This document shows positions 48,536 to 59,268 of a DNA stretch of 64,000 bases, piece by piece. Under the pieces are notes generated by a model, which saw only the letters and a list, made by a program, of their open reading frames with translations, ran no database searches and was not told the origin of the DNA. The stretch comes from Proales similis (taxonomy: Eukaryota > Rotifera > Eurotatoria > Ploima > Proalidae), in NCBI GenBank assembly GCA_019059635.1, contig JAGVRJ010000002.1:3348001-3412000 (forward strand). Reading direction: 5' to 3'. The translations under genes and the position numbers were made by a program. Position 1 is the stretch's first letter. Each line of letters begins with the position of its first letter.

Positions 48536-49233
48536 AGCCAGACCGGTGAACTCTTCGAACATTCAATCAATTCATTTTGTTTCCTCAGCGCATGTCTAAT
48601 TCTGACCTAGAACCTTCAAATGCGGTTTGCACTGCCTGCCTCCCATTTTCTAGCTAACTTCAGTTTTCTCCTTTTTTTCCATCTGATGCTCACCGCTCTT
48701 AAGTTCACTGCTTTGATATTCGTATGCCCGGTCGTCTGCCCCACTGATCAAAACAGTCGTTTCACACAACATCCACTTGAATTGTCATAATTACTTACAA
48801 CATCACCTTATTCGTTTATTTCTTCGTTTATCACCAATTCAAAGATTTGATCGTATACGAATGTCGCCAACAATCCAAATAGGAAATGGCCTAATTTAAT
48901 TGGAGTTGGCTGTAGAGTTTCTCATGTTAAACAAGGACTTTTAACCATTTTTTTTTTTATTCGGTTTGAGTCTTCTAGTTTTTTTTTGAGACCTTGTCTT
49001 TCTATCTAGTTTTGTTCACTCTCCGTTTCTAATAAAATCCAGCCCTCGTGCTATCTGATGCTTTTTCGCGGCCAGACATGTTGTATATATTACATGGTTG
49101 CATAATTCTTGGCATTTCAGAAGAATGAACTCAGCAATTTATTGCATTCTGAATGTACATTCAGATACGCTTTAAAAATAGAAGCCATTATTGCAATTAT
49201 GCTTTGTTTAAATTCGAAAAAATTGATCTAAAA
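48536..49233. other. 3' UTR and intergenic region before the SLC35G array
   Basis: T-rich DNA with poly-T at ~48950-48960 and an AATAAA near 49031. No gene seen. The frame upstream of 49234 is open to an ATG at 49153 and could extend copy 1, but the paralogues do not share that extension. Confidence 0.4.
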
Positions 49234-50400
49234 ATGAATGACCTACAAAAAGAGTATGAAAAACAAGTCGCTGAACTTGTAGTGGAGAAAAAAAGCGAAG
49301 AAACGCCGCAATTAAAAGGCTTCGCTCGGTTCCTTGGCTTATGTTACGGACTGGCCTCTGGATTTTTTCTGGCTCTTTCTAATGTTCTCATCAAAAAAGC
49401 CAAGATCACTAGTGGAAGTGAGCAAGTGGCTGTAAGATATGCCATGCAGGTCATTTCTATGATGATCGTAGCTCGCTGCTATAAACAAGACCTTTTGGGC
49501 CCAAAAGGGCAACGAGCAAAGCTTATAGCCAGAAGCCTGTTCGGCATGATTGCTCTCTTGAGTCTTCATTTCTCTGTCAAGCTCATCGATCCATCCGACT
49601 GTGTTGCATTGTTGCACACAAATGTTGTGTTTGTATCTTTTTTATCGAGAGTCCTACTTGGCGAGAAAATGGGAGTATTTCATCTCTTGTCTATTTTGTT
49701 CAATATTGTTGGTAAATCAAATATCTGTTTCTACTTTTAATCGTTGTTTTAATAACCAAGCTAAGGTGTTCTCCTCATATCACAGCCATCATTCTTAAAC
49801 GGAGAAGAGAAATTAGATCAAGATAAAATTCAGCAGCAGTCTGATAATATGCCGAGTAGCAAATTATCATCGGTGATTGGAATAGGATTGGCAATGACTG
49901 CAGCCCTCTGCTCTAGCTTTGTTATGGTACTGATGAAAAAGCTCGCCAATCAAAGAGTTCATTACTCTATCGTTGTGGCATACGCTGGCTACTTTGGATT
50001 TCCGATTGCCACTCTGGGCAGTGTTTTGGCCTATCCTCTGGGCATCGCTTCCAAAAACTTGGACGACTTTCAAGAGCCTGTTTACCTCGCCGGTCAGATA
50101 TTCTTCTCATTGTCTTCGGCCGCTACCGGAGTGCTCGCTCAGTACCTGTTCAACAAAGGGATCGAAGTCGAGGACGCATCCAAGCTCGCTCTGATCAGAT
50201 CGAGTGACCTGCTCTTTACTTTCGGTCTGCAGATACTCTTCCTCAACATCCACTCAAACTGGTTGAGTGTTACCGGCGCCTTGCTCATTCTGGCTGGCAC
50301 CGTGGTCATTCTGATCAACAAGCTGCTTGCCCGAAATATCAAACAGTTAGAATCAGATGAACACAACGCTTGGCACCGCTTTTTGCTTTTCAGGGTTTGA
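49234..50400 (+). CDS. SLC35G/EamA-type transporter, array copy 1
   Basis: Exons 49234-49711 and 49766-50400 (54-nt intron) give 370 residues. It is a ten-TM drug/metabolite transporter with two EamA halves. The first half has LASGFFLALSNVLIKKAKIT, then LGPKGQRAKLIARSLFGMIA, KLIDPSDCVALLHTNVVFVS and, across the intron, GVLLISQPSF. These resemble SLC35G1-type proteins (GPRGxR, loss of side-chain charge in the ADA/PSD segment). The second half has VLMKKLANQRVHYSIVVAYA, LFNKGIEVEDASKLALIRSS and FGLQILFLNIHSNWLS, ending WHRFLLFRV. The substrate is unknown; human SLC35G1 is an ER/plasma-membrane protein linked to ion homeostasis. The ATG at 49234 is chosen by comparison with the other copies. Confidence 0.85.
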
Positions 50401-50677
50401 TTCAAAAGTTCGTTTGTTTCATGGCGAATAACATCTTTCCTAAATGTAATCAGCATTCAATAATTATTGATTCCGCCAAACCTTATTCTTCTCAACGAAT
50501 TTGGAAATAAAACGAAATTTCTGGACTATCAAATTTTAAGTGGCATTCCCTTCTTTCCATTCATAACCCAAATGACCCAATTTTAGTTGATCATTATGAT
50601 TTACAAATATTTCGGGCAGTCAGGTAATTTTTAGATTTCATTTGGTATTTGTCGCTGAGCATTAAGAGCTCTGAGCA

Positions 50678-51882
50678 ATGGTTAACAAACACGAAACCGT
50701 AGCCGAGGAAAACGAGAGGCTTGATAAAACCTCTGATCAGTTGGAATCGGCTTTGGGTAGACAGGGGTTTTGCTTAAACTGTAAAAGGCAAATCTACCCG
50801 TTTTTAGGGGTTTTCTTGGCACTTCTATCGGCTTTCGCCATCTCCATGTCGAACGTATTGAACAAAAAAGCCGCAATTACCAGCGCGTTCGAGCAGATTC
50901 TCGTACGATTCTCAATTCAGACGACTGTTATGTACATGATCATTAAAAAGTTGGACCTCGATCCACTCGGACCAAAAGAATGCCGACGACTGCTTTTAAG
51001 CTGCGGCTTTTCATCTTTCCTCACCTTATTTATCCTTCAAATCGCCATTAAACTCGCCGATCCGTCCGACGTTAACGCGTTATTGAGGAGCAACATCTTT
51101 ATTGTGGCACTCATAAGCAGACTTTTGCTCAGCGAAAGACTCAACTTGTTTAATTCGCTAATTGCTATGGTTTTTATATTTTTAGGTAAATATGCGCCAC
51201 TCAGATAAAATCATTTCATTTTGCTTAGCTACTTGATGTATTGTAAAAAGGAGTTTTTCTGATCACCCAGCCTAGATTCTTATTTGATGGAGAACAGCAA
51301 GAGAGGCAAAACATTACTGAGAGTGTTCTGGAAGAGACGCATACCGCAGGAATTGTTGTGGGAAACGTTTTTGCGATGCTTGCTGCTTGCTTGACTGCGA
51401 TTACTACAGTTTTGTTCAAGAAGTTGGCAAAGCACAAAGTTCACTATTCAATTGTTATCAGCTATGCTGGCTACTTTGGCATTCCGATAGCCTTGATTAT
51501 TAGCGGACTGATTTGGCCATTTAATTTGAACAGCAGAGATGCCAGCCTCAATAATGAACCATATGAGATTGCTGTCGAGATAGCTGCATCAGTCATGTCA
51601 GCCTTGGCTGGAACTTGGTCGCAAATACTGGTGAATCGAGCTCTGGACCTGGAGGATGCGCTGAAGGTATCTCTGCTGCGCGCGACCGACGTATTTTTCA
51701 CCTTCGGTCTGCAGATACTCTTCCTCGGCATCCACTCTAACGTGCTGAGCGTGATCGGCGCCATGTTCATCTTTTTCGGCACCATGGTCATACTGGCTCA
51801 CAAGCTGCTGGTGCGTCGGCTCGAGCGCGTTCCTCTGGCCGAGCGCAACTTTTGGCACCGCATTGTGCTCTTCACATTCTGA
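50678..51882 (+). CDS. SLC35G/EamA-type transporter, array copy 2
   Basis: Exons 50678-51185 and 51251-51882 (65-nt intron) give 379 residues. Same architecture as copy 1: TM1 FLALLSAFAISMSNVLNKKA, LDPLGPKECRRLL, KLADPSDVNALLRSNIFIVA, intron in phase 1 within a Gly codon, then GVFLITQPRF, and LFKKLAKHKVHYSIVISYAG. From 51632 to the stop the DNA is almost identical to copy 4 and is richer in G and C than the rest of the gene. The sequence before that point is strongly diverged, so this is a conversion tract rather than a young duplicate. It ends FWHRIVLFTF. Confidence 0.85.
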
Positions 51883-51888
51883 TCACAG
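51632..51888 (+). repeat. Gene-conversion block, copy 2
   Basis: Matches 54787-55043: the first 178 bases (51632-51809) are identical. Four coding mismatches fall in the remaining 73 coding bases, and identity runs a few bases past the stop. Just upstream the two genes differ at many positions. Confidence 0.85.
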
Positions 51889-52381
51889 TAAACCATACAT
51901 CTAGCCACCAACCGTGAACCGCAAGCCAACAATGATTTTTAGGCTTATGAATTTTTTTAGATTTAAATTTCATTTGCAGTGACTTGAATCAAAATAGATT
52001 AAATTCTCTTCAGCAGCTCGAATTCGAGTAGACAACTAGACTGATAAGGTTGATTGTGAAGTGGAAAACACTTGAGAGTTAGCCAATCTTTATTTTCATG
52101 TGGCTCTAGGAAGACCAAAGTGTGTCTTGTAAAAATTTACTGCATAATTAAAAGGGTATGGCGAGACATTGGCGTGTTGCATGCTGTTCGTGTGGGGTTT
52201 GCAGACTTATATAAGAAAGTAGAATCTGAACTGAGTGTAATAAAAGATTATTATGTATGTGCTCACTAAACGCTGATATAATTTTCAGTTGTGAAAAGAA
52301 GCATTTTCTTCTAGTGATAAACCAGATGACTTTTGTATTTTTTGAGAATCAACTCTTAGATGGGCTTGTAATGCATGAAAG
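51883..52381. other. Intergenic spacer within the SLC35G array
   Basis: A/T-rich with no supported frame. The frame at 52072-52269 (+) matches nothing known. Confidence 0.4.
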
Positions 52382-53638
52382 ATGACCAATTCTACTAGAA
52401 GCAAGCCAGATGATCTTGAGTTAGTCGCCAACGGTGGCCAACAAAAACTACTTGATAATCAACAAGCAGACGATGTGGAAACCAAGCCCGACGGAAAGCA
52501 CAGATTCTATGGAATTTTTCTTGGCCTCTTTTCTGCAGTTTCAATGGCCCTGGCAAATGTCTTAATTAAAAAAGCAGCCATCGCCACTGGTAGTGAACAA
52601 GCGGCAACAAGATACACTCTTCAACTCTTGTGCATGTTTATTATCAGCCGAGTAAAAAAGCTCAATCTGCTTGGTCCGAAAGATCAGCGCAGTCTATTGG
52701 TCGTGCGAGGTCTAATTGGAATGATCGCCATGATTTGTCTCTATTATTCTGTAAAATTAATTGATCCATCCGACACTGTGGCTCTCTTTCGCACCAATCT
52801 TATTTTCATATCAATATTCTCTCGGGTATTTCTCAAGGAGAAGCTTGGAATCATTCACATTGCAGTGCTCTTGATGAACATCGCAGGTGATATGGCATTT
52901 TGATTATGGTGGTTTTTTAGCGTTCTATAAGCTGATTTGGTTTGTTTAGGGGTCTTATTGATATCGCAGCCTTCATTTGTATTTCCAAAATCCATCCAGC
53001 CATTAAATAGTTCAGTCTGGAGTTCGATGGACCAAAGTCAAACAATAAACCATTCTGTGCCTATGAAGAATGAAGATCAAACCGATTACCATCAAAACGA
53101 ACTAATCGCCACCATTGGTGTGGGGATAGCACTGCTTTCCTCCCTGGGATCAGCTATTGTGCTAGTCATTTTGAAAAAGCTATCCAATCGCAAGGTTCAT
53201 CACTCGGTTGCAATATCATACGCTGGCTTTTTCGGCCTTCCATTCTCCCTCTTCCTAAGTGCTATATCTTATCCACTTGGCTTTGCTCAAAAGGATCCGA
53301 GCTTGTTTGAGAGCCCAGTTTCAGTTGCTTGGCAAGTGGTTTTCGTGCTCAGCTCGGCTTCAATGGGTGTTGCATCTCAATATCTAATGAATAAGTCATT
53401 GAAGTACGAGGACGCTTCGAAAATATCGCTCGTACGCTCAACTGATGTCCTTTTTACTTTTATTCTTCAGTACATCTTCCTCGGCATACGCTCTAATCTG
53501 ATGAGTGTGCTAGGAGCTACTCTTATCGTAGTAGGAACCATTTTTATTCTGATCCATAAACTAGCTAGCCAGAAGTTGGCACGAGTCCCGGAGGGTCAAC
53601 GCACTTATGTTCATCGTTTCGTTTTATTCAACTTCTAA
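52382..53638 (+). CDS. SLC35G/EamA-type transporter, array copy 3
   Basis: Exons 52382-52886 and 52950-53638 (63-nt intron) give 397 residues. First half: GLFSAVSMALANVLIKKAAI, LLGPKDQRSLLVVRGLIGMI, KLIDPSDTVALFRTNLIFIS. After the intron GVLLISQPSFVF, a longer Asn/Gln-rich cytosolic loop than in the other copies, then VLKKLSNRKVHHSVAISYAG, LMNKSLKYEDASKISLVRST and TFILQYIFLGIRSNLMS, ending YVHRFVLFNF. Its last third is A/T-richer and does not share the block common to copies 2 and 4. The function is presumed to be as for the other copies. Confidence 0.85.
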
Positions 53639-53814
53639 TTATATTGGAAATATATTCTCACACTGACCCACTTGACTAATAAAGGCACTTCTTATCGATT
53701 CAAGAGTTTTTCCTTTATGAAAAATATTCCCGCCAATCAGCGAAAGCTGGCAAACACCGCCCTGTGTACAAGTCTATAAGAACCCACGTGCTTTAACTTA
53801 ATAAATGAACAAAT

Positions 53815-55037
53815 ATGGACATTGAGGAGAAGGAGCCCGGAGTATCAAACCATTTAGCTGAAGACATTGAAAAAGGAAAACAAGCTACTTTAAATGAACT
53901 TGGCGAAGAAGCGATTCAAGCCAAAAAGCCGAATGGCTGGGCACACCTGGCTGGACTCACTTTCGCTCTACTCTCGGCAGCAGTCATGTCACTTTCAAAT
54001 GTGCTCGTTAAAAAGGCCAGCTTGACTACCGCTTATGAGCAGCTTTTCGTGCGTTTTCTGATGCAAAACATCATAATGGGTCTGATTGCAAATCGTCTCG
54101 GCCTCAATCAGTTTGGACCAAGGAAGTATCGCAAACTTTTACTTTGGAACGGCCTGTCGATGACTGCAACATTACTGTTTGTTCATCTCTCGGTCAAACT
54201 TATCGACCCGGCAGATATGAACACTCTTCTACGAAGTAATGTGGTCATAGTGGCTATAATCGGAAGAGCCTTTTATGGCGACAGGCTCAATATTTGCCAC
54301 ATGATCTGCCTGATGGCGATGATTCTAGGTAGTTGAATTAGAATTTATGAATATTTTTATCTTTTTTTCTAATGAAATTCAAAGGTGTTTTGTTCACTTC
54401 CCAGCCGACTTTTGTATTTGGCGAACATGAATACCATCTAAAAAGTAATCACACTGATCTATTATCAGACCAGAAAGAGGAATTCGATCCTCCCAGCGAG
54501 CTTGAGCTTATTGTGGGAAATATTGTCGGCATAATGTCTGCTTTTACAACTGCCATATCTACTCTCCAGCTAAAGAAACTTGCGAACAAAAAAGTTCATT
54601 ATTCGATAGCGGTCGGCTACGCTGGATACTTTGGCATCCCTATTTCTCTTTTTCTGGCCATCGCTGCTTATCCACTGGGTCTGGCACCCAAAGATCTGAC
54701 CATATTCAATGATCCGATCGAGCTTGCCTGGCAAATTGGAATATCGCTTTTATCAGCTTTTACTGGAGTTCTTTCCCAGATATTCATGAATCGAGCTCTG
54801 GACCTGGAGGATGCGCTGAAGGTATCTCTGCTGCGCGCGACCGACGTATTTTTCACCTTCGGTCTGCAGATACTCTTCCTCGGCATCCACTCTAACGTGC
54901 TGAGCGTGATCGGCGCCATGTTCATCTTTTTCGGCACCATGGTCATACTGGCTCACAAGCTGCTAGTGCGTCAGCTCGAGCGCGTCCCTCTGACCGAGCG
55001 CAACTTTTGGCACCGCATTGTGCTCTTCACATTCTGA
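53815..55037 (+). CDS. SLC35G/EamA-type transporter, array copy 4
   Basis: Exons 53815-54328 and 54385-55037 (56-nt intron) give 388 residues. First half: LTFALLSAAVMSLSNVLVKK, LNQFGPRKYRKLLLWN, KLIDPADMNTLLRSNVVIVA. After the intron GVLFTSQPTFVFG, then LKKLANKKVHYSIAVGYAGY. From 54787 to the stop it shares the near-identical block with copy 2, including RALDLEDALKVSLLRATDVF. Intron place and phase are the same as in the other three copies, so all four descend from one ancestor. It ends FWHRIVLFTF. Confidence 0.85.
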
Positions 55038-55043
55038 TCACAA
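54787..55043 (+). repeat. Gene-conversion block, copy 4
   Basis: Partner of 51632-51888. The sharp left edge falls between the second and third bases of the TM-loop codons (ATG-AAT here, GTG-AAT in copy 2). Confidence 0.85.
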
Positions 55044-55252
55044 TAAAACGCATCCCCAAATCATCCATCCATGTCCGTTGGAGGGAGGCCTAGATTCTAT
55101 ACGGATGTTAACTCCGACTCAGAATCTGGCGATCAATTCCCAGGAGGGACATTAAAACTCATTTCTCATTACCTTCTACCAGTTTTGGCATTGAAATCGT
55201 TCTGGTATTTTTTTCCAGAGCCGAATTCCTCATTTGGTAAAATGAAATCAAG

Positions 55253-55257
55253 AAAAA
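55253..55257 (-). terminator. Pol III terminator of tRNA-Gln(CUG)
   Basis: Five T residues on the transcribed strand 3 nt past the tRNA 3' end. Confidence 0.7.
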
Positions 55258-55260
55258 TTA

Positions 55261-55332
55261 AGGTTCTACCGAGATTTGAACTCGGATCGCTGGATTCAGA
55301 GTCCAGAGTGCTAACCATTACACCATAGAACC
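55261..55332 (-). tRNA. tRNA-Gln (anticodon CUG)
   Basis: A 72-nt cloverleaf on the minus strand. The acceptor stem GGTTCTA pairs with TAGAACC, followed by discriminator T. The D arm holds the A box GTGTAATGGTTAG. The anticodon loop CTCTGAA gives anticodon CUG, with stem TGGA/TCCA. The T arm is CCGAG-TTCAAAT-CTCGG. The sequence is typical eukaryotic nuclear tRNA-Gln. No intron and no encoded CCA. A T5 terminator follows at 55257-55253. Confidence 0.95.
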
Positions 55333-55601
55333 TCTCAGCGTGAAAAAAAAAATATTGAGTAATTTTGGCAAATCAACTATTTTCAAAACGGGCTGAGTTT
55401 TTGATCGTATTATTCTGCTCTTTAAAATTCTATTTCTGAAAAGCTCTACCTACTGCCTATATTTAGCATTTTTACTTTAGCCTTCAAGGCCAGTGATACA
55501 TTGAATATAATTTGGCATTTCGATTTATCCTTTCCTATTCATCCCCGAACCTAGAAAAGCTGCGGCGTTTTCAAAAACTGGGCCGACTTTTTCCGACCAG
55601 A

Positions 55602-56588
55602 ATGGTACGCTACGAAACTGAAGAAATTGAGCCCGGCTATTTTATTCGCAAGTTAACTTGTGGATTTGATTCATCCACAAATCCCAAGTCAATATTCGTT
55701 ATCGTTCCAGGTAGATTTTGTAAGTTGAAATCAAGCAAGTTCTGAAAACTTTTTCAAACAGGAAACCCTGGTCTTATTGAATTTTATGAAAAATTTGCAT
55801 TGGACCTTCACGAACGAACCGATATTCCCGTGATCGGCATTTCCCACACAGGTCATCTTTACGATGTTCAGAAGCATGCCAAGCTTGCAGACGTCTCAAC
55901 TCAAATAAGACACAAAAGACACTTTTTTGAAAATTTTTTAAACTCAATGCCCTCAGTTGAACATGTTTACTTGATTGGACACTCGATTGGATGCTATGTT
56001 ATCATTGAATTACTCGAAATACTTGAGCAAGGTCATCACCAGAAGGTTAAAAAAGCCTTTCTCCTTTTTCCGACCATAGAGCGAATGTCAGACACACCGA
56101 ATGGAAAAATTCTAAATTTCCTTACTTCATTCTTTTTCCCTATTTTGGTCTTTGTAACTTTTTGCTTTTCAAAATTACCTAAATCAATTCGTCAAAAGCT
56201 CATCGGCCTCGGGTTCACCCGCACACATCAGCCCGGTGATCTGGTTCCAAATGCGAGTGAGACTGTATTCGGAATGGCATCCACTCATAGTTGTGTGAAA
56301 AATTGCTTTTTCATGGGCCGTGACGAAATGAATCTGGTGAAGAAACGCAATACGCGTTCGATTGAAATGCATTCAGAAAAGCTTTTACTCTATTACGGCT
56401 TACGGGATAGATGGTGTCCCATTCATTACTTCCACGAGATTAAGGAGCATTCGAAAACCACTGTTAAAACTCCGCAAATTTTACTTGATGAACACAATTT
56501 GAGCCACGGATTCGTAATTTATCAAAAAGAGTGTCAAGTTGTTATCAACATGATTAGCAAATGGCTCGAACAACATAAAGCGAATTAG
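55602..56588 (+). CDS. LDAH: Lipid droplet-associated hydrolase
   Basis: Exons 55602-55710 and 55762-56588 (51-nt intron) give 311 residues, close to human LDAH (325). The alpha/beta-hydrolase fold is visible: FVIVPGNPGLIEFYEKFA is the strand plus oxyanion loop, GHSIGCY carries the nucleophile Ser, and AFLLFPTIERMSDTPNGK is a family signature. The acid is probably the Asp of YYGLRDRWCP, and the catalytic His is in NLSHGFV near the C-terminus. A hydrophobic segment FPILVFVTFCFSKLP corresponds to the lipid-droplet-targeting hairpin. LDAH acts on lipid droplets, with debated activity toward sterol esters. The gene lies between two tRNA-Gln genes on the other strand. The frame is open upstream but has no other ATG. 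Confidence 0.92.
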
Positions 56589-56696
56589 GAATTTTGAAAA
56601 AATAAATAAATTTATTTTTATATAAAAAGTTAACTTATGAAATCAAGCTGGGTTGATGGAAAATTAGAAACCATTAATTATTTCAGTATTCATCGG

Positions 56697-56703
56697 AAAA
56701 AAA
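56697..56703 (-). terminator. Pol III terminator of tRNA-Gln(UUG)
   Basis: Seven T residues on the transcribed strand 3 nt past the tRNA 3' end. Confidence 0.7.
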
Positions 56704-56706
56704 TTC

Positions 56707-56778
56707 AGGTTCTACCGAGATTTGAACTCGGATCGCTGGATTCAAAGTCCAGAGTGCTAACCATTACACCATAGAACC
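56707..56778 (-). tRNA. tRNA-Gln (anticodon UUG)
   Basis: A 72-nt cloverleaf on the minus strand, identical to the gene at 55261-55332 except at plus-strand base 56745, the wobble base 34. This makes the anticodon UUG instead of CUG. Stems, A and B boxes are unchanged. A T7 terminator follows at 56703-56697. Confidence 0.95.
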
Positions 56779-57578
56779 TCTTAATCGGGGCGAATTTTTT
56801 CCTCATTTTATTTTTCGTCGTTTGTTTGGTTTCTGAATTAAAAAACATCTCAGTATGACTCTAATCTTAAACTCAGAATATACTTGGGATAATCAAAAAG
56901 AATTAAAAAAAACAGTCCTTTAAATTCAGCAAAGTTTATTTCCTGAAGAAAAATGATAAGCGGCTAAGTTAGATAGATATGCAGGAAAAGGCGCTTGTAC
57001 ACGACTAGTTTTTTGGAAAAGTCATATTATCATTGTTTTAGTTTACGCAGAGACCGCAATTCGGCTAGTAAAAAATGACGCGCTAAGAAATGAACGATGG
57101 AGAAAACCTGATGTTGTTAAGGTATGCGTAAGGTCGAAAATAAGTCATTACTTCACCGATAAAGCAAATACATGCTCTGGGTACATGCGAGGAGAGTGCC
57201 AATATCAGTTGAATAAATGACTCAAAAGTAAGTAAAGGTGAGCCGTAACAGTGGCCGATCAAATAAATCTCGAGTAAAGCGTTTTAAATAATGAACCAAC
57301 GTATTTTTTTCATATTTTACAATACCGGCTCGTAATTAACCGTTCTCAAATAAGTTAACTGTGCGGATGCTCTTTAGTCAAATAGATAGAAACGCGCGGA
57401 AAAAAGAATTTTAAAAATCTAAACCCCTAAGCCTTAGCCTCACTTTGTTCCGCACAGTTATTTTATTCCATTTTACAATATTGCGTTATAAAATCGCCGA
57501 GTTGTTCCTGCAAGCCATTCGGAGGCCTTACACGTTCTGCGAGTATTAAGAAAATTGCCTATTTAGATATAAAAAAAT
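56779..57578. other. A/T-rich intergenic region; may hold a last exon of the SxIP gene
   Basis: Mostly featureless. At about 57555-57476 (minus strand) the sequence is open in the frame of the upstream gene and reads AERVRPPNGLQEQLGDFI, ending at a stop. It could be a last exon if a 35-nt intron (57591-57557) is removed. Confidence 0.3.
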
Positions 57579-59268
57579 TTATACAGGCCTTACCTTTGCT
57601 GGAGTTTGAGTTTTGAGTTTAGGGATTGAACTTCGGTAGACGGGCTTCTGTATTAACGAAGCTTTGGCGTTTATTGAAGCCACATTCTTGTTAGATAGAG
57701 CCGAAGCAGAATTTGAACTTCGCATAGTTGCAGGCTTTGCCAATTCTTCCTTGGAAGTCGCTTGAATCGGGGCTTCATATTTAGTCTGAGAATGAATTTG
57801 CTTGCTGGCTAGAGGTCGACTGGTATACTGAGGCGGCTTTATCTTTAGTGGAGCGCATTTATTCTCTTTCAGAGAGCTGCTTGATGCTATCGACGAAGCG
57901 CATGTCGAGCTTCCTCGATTGCCTAGCTTATTAGTAGATGAATAGCTGATTCTAGCACTGGCCACTGGTTTTGAGATTGCATTCGGTGATACTTTTGTTT
58001 CTTCTTGAGCTCGAGCTACGCTGCTGGAAGGCTTGGTGATTCTGGGTATTGTCGGACGTGGTACTGACGGTTTTGCCAACTGGGGCCGTTGAACTTGAGA
58101 CGGTTGAATCTGAGGCTTTTGAATGCCCGGACGCTTAATTTGTGATGCTGTAATTGTCGGAACTTTTGATATGTTTTCTACATTTAAATCGCGTGTCTTG
58201 TTCAAATCATTTTCTTGACTAGCAGTAACTAAAGCATCGCTCAATGAGGATGAAGATGAGCAGCGGCTACTGGAGCCAATAGATCGAGTTCGATTTAAGA
58301 TCGCATGACTGTCAGGCCTATCTCTTATGCCAAGCTCTTGAGTCAAATTGAGATTGACCGCTCGCTCGAATTCGATTGACTGCTGTTTTTTAACTTGTGC
58401 TTGTATCAACTCATCGTTTTCGACCATGGGCGTGTAGGTCGTATTGAATATGACCTGCTTCTCATCTTGAAATGAGTCAATCACATCATCGTTCGGAGGA
58501 TCCAGGTCGACTGTTTTATTAAGGGCGGTCGAACCAGAAGTTGCTTTGTCTAGATCATTTTCTATGCTGCTAGTCATCACTCGCAGACTCAGCAGCCGAT
58601 GTCCAGACTTTACAAGCTTCTTTTGGTCATGTTTAACGGGCTCATCAGCTAGTTCAATGGAAGACTGTTTTAAATCATTCATGAACAAGTCAAACGAATT
58701 GGGCACATGAGTTTGGCTGAAAGGCACACTCTCCCGTTTTGATACACTTTCAATAAGCTCCATATCGACTTCTTCTAGCTGAATCATTTGATCGATTTCT
58801 TCTTTATCGACACTCTCCTGATGATGAACAGTCGTTTTTACACTCTCTTCTTCTAATCTGGTTTAAGATTAGAGTAGACAAAGGAAATTAAATTGAATGT
58901 TTAAGTGCAAAATCTTACTCCAAATCATCTAATCGTTCTTCAATTAGACTAAAGAATTCGTATTCTTTCGTGTAATTGTTCATCATCGGCCAAAAAGCTT
59001 GTTCCATTTGACTTAGAAGGCGAGCTCGTCGAACTTTTACAAGCTCTGGAGTGCCCGACGCGATGTTGAACGTTTCGTTTGCGGTATAGTGACATCGGCT
59101 TATCGACTCTTCCAGACTTTTGGTCAGATTGGCTTGGACTTGATGCTGCTTGTTTGGCGTGGTTTCCTCTTCCTCACTGCTAGGCGTTAGTTCGCCCTGG
59201 CCCCCGTCTTCGTCTTCAAGTGTCCACGTTCGATTTAATTTATCGCTTGTCGGATTCTTTGCGCTCAT
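57579..59268 (-). CDS. SxIP-motif protein, candidate microtubule plus-end tracking protein
   Basis: ATG at 59268. Exons 59268-58919 and 58857-57579 (61-nt intron) give about 543 residues. The N-terminus is acidic with a helix KEYEFFSLIEERLDDLE that continues across the splice into LEEESVKT. The C-terminal half is basic and Ser/Pro-rich, rich in KP/RP dipeptides, as in microtubule-binding proteins. It contains YRSSIPKLK, an S-x-I-P EB1-binding motif in the expected basic context. Short motifs of the form N-x-T recur seven times, for example LNRTWTL, ANETFNI, LNKTVDL and FNTTYTP. No folded domain is recognised. SLAIN- or TACC-like function is possible but unproven. The last GTAAG may be a donor, so the C-terminus is uncertain. 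Confidence 0.55.
57621..57632 (-). other. SxIP motif (EB1-binding type)
   Basis: Encodes SSIP within VYRSSIPKLKTQTP, flanked by basic residues and with no nearby acidic residues, as in known EB-binding motifs. Confidence 0.6.
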
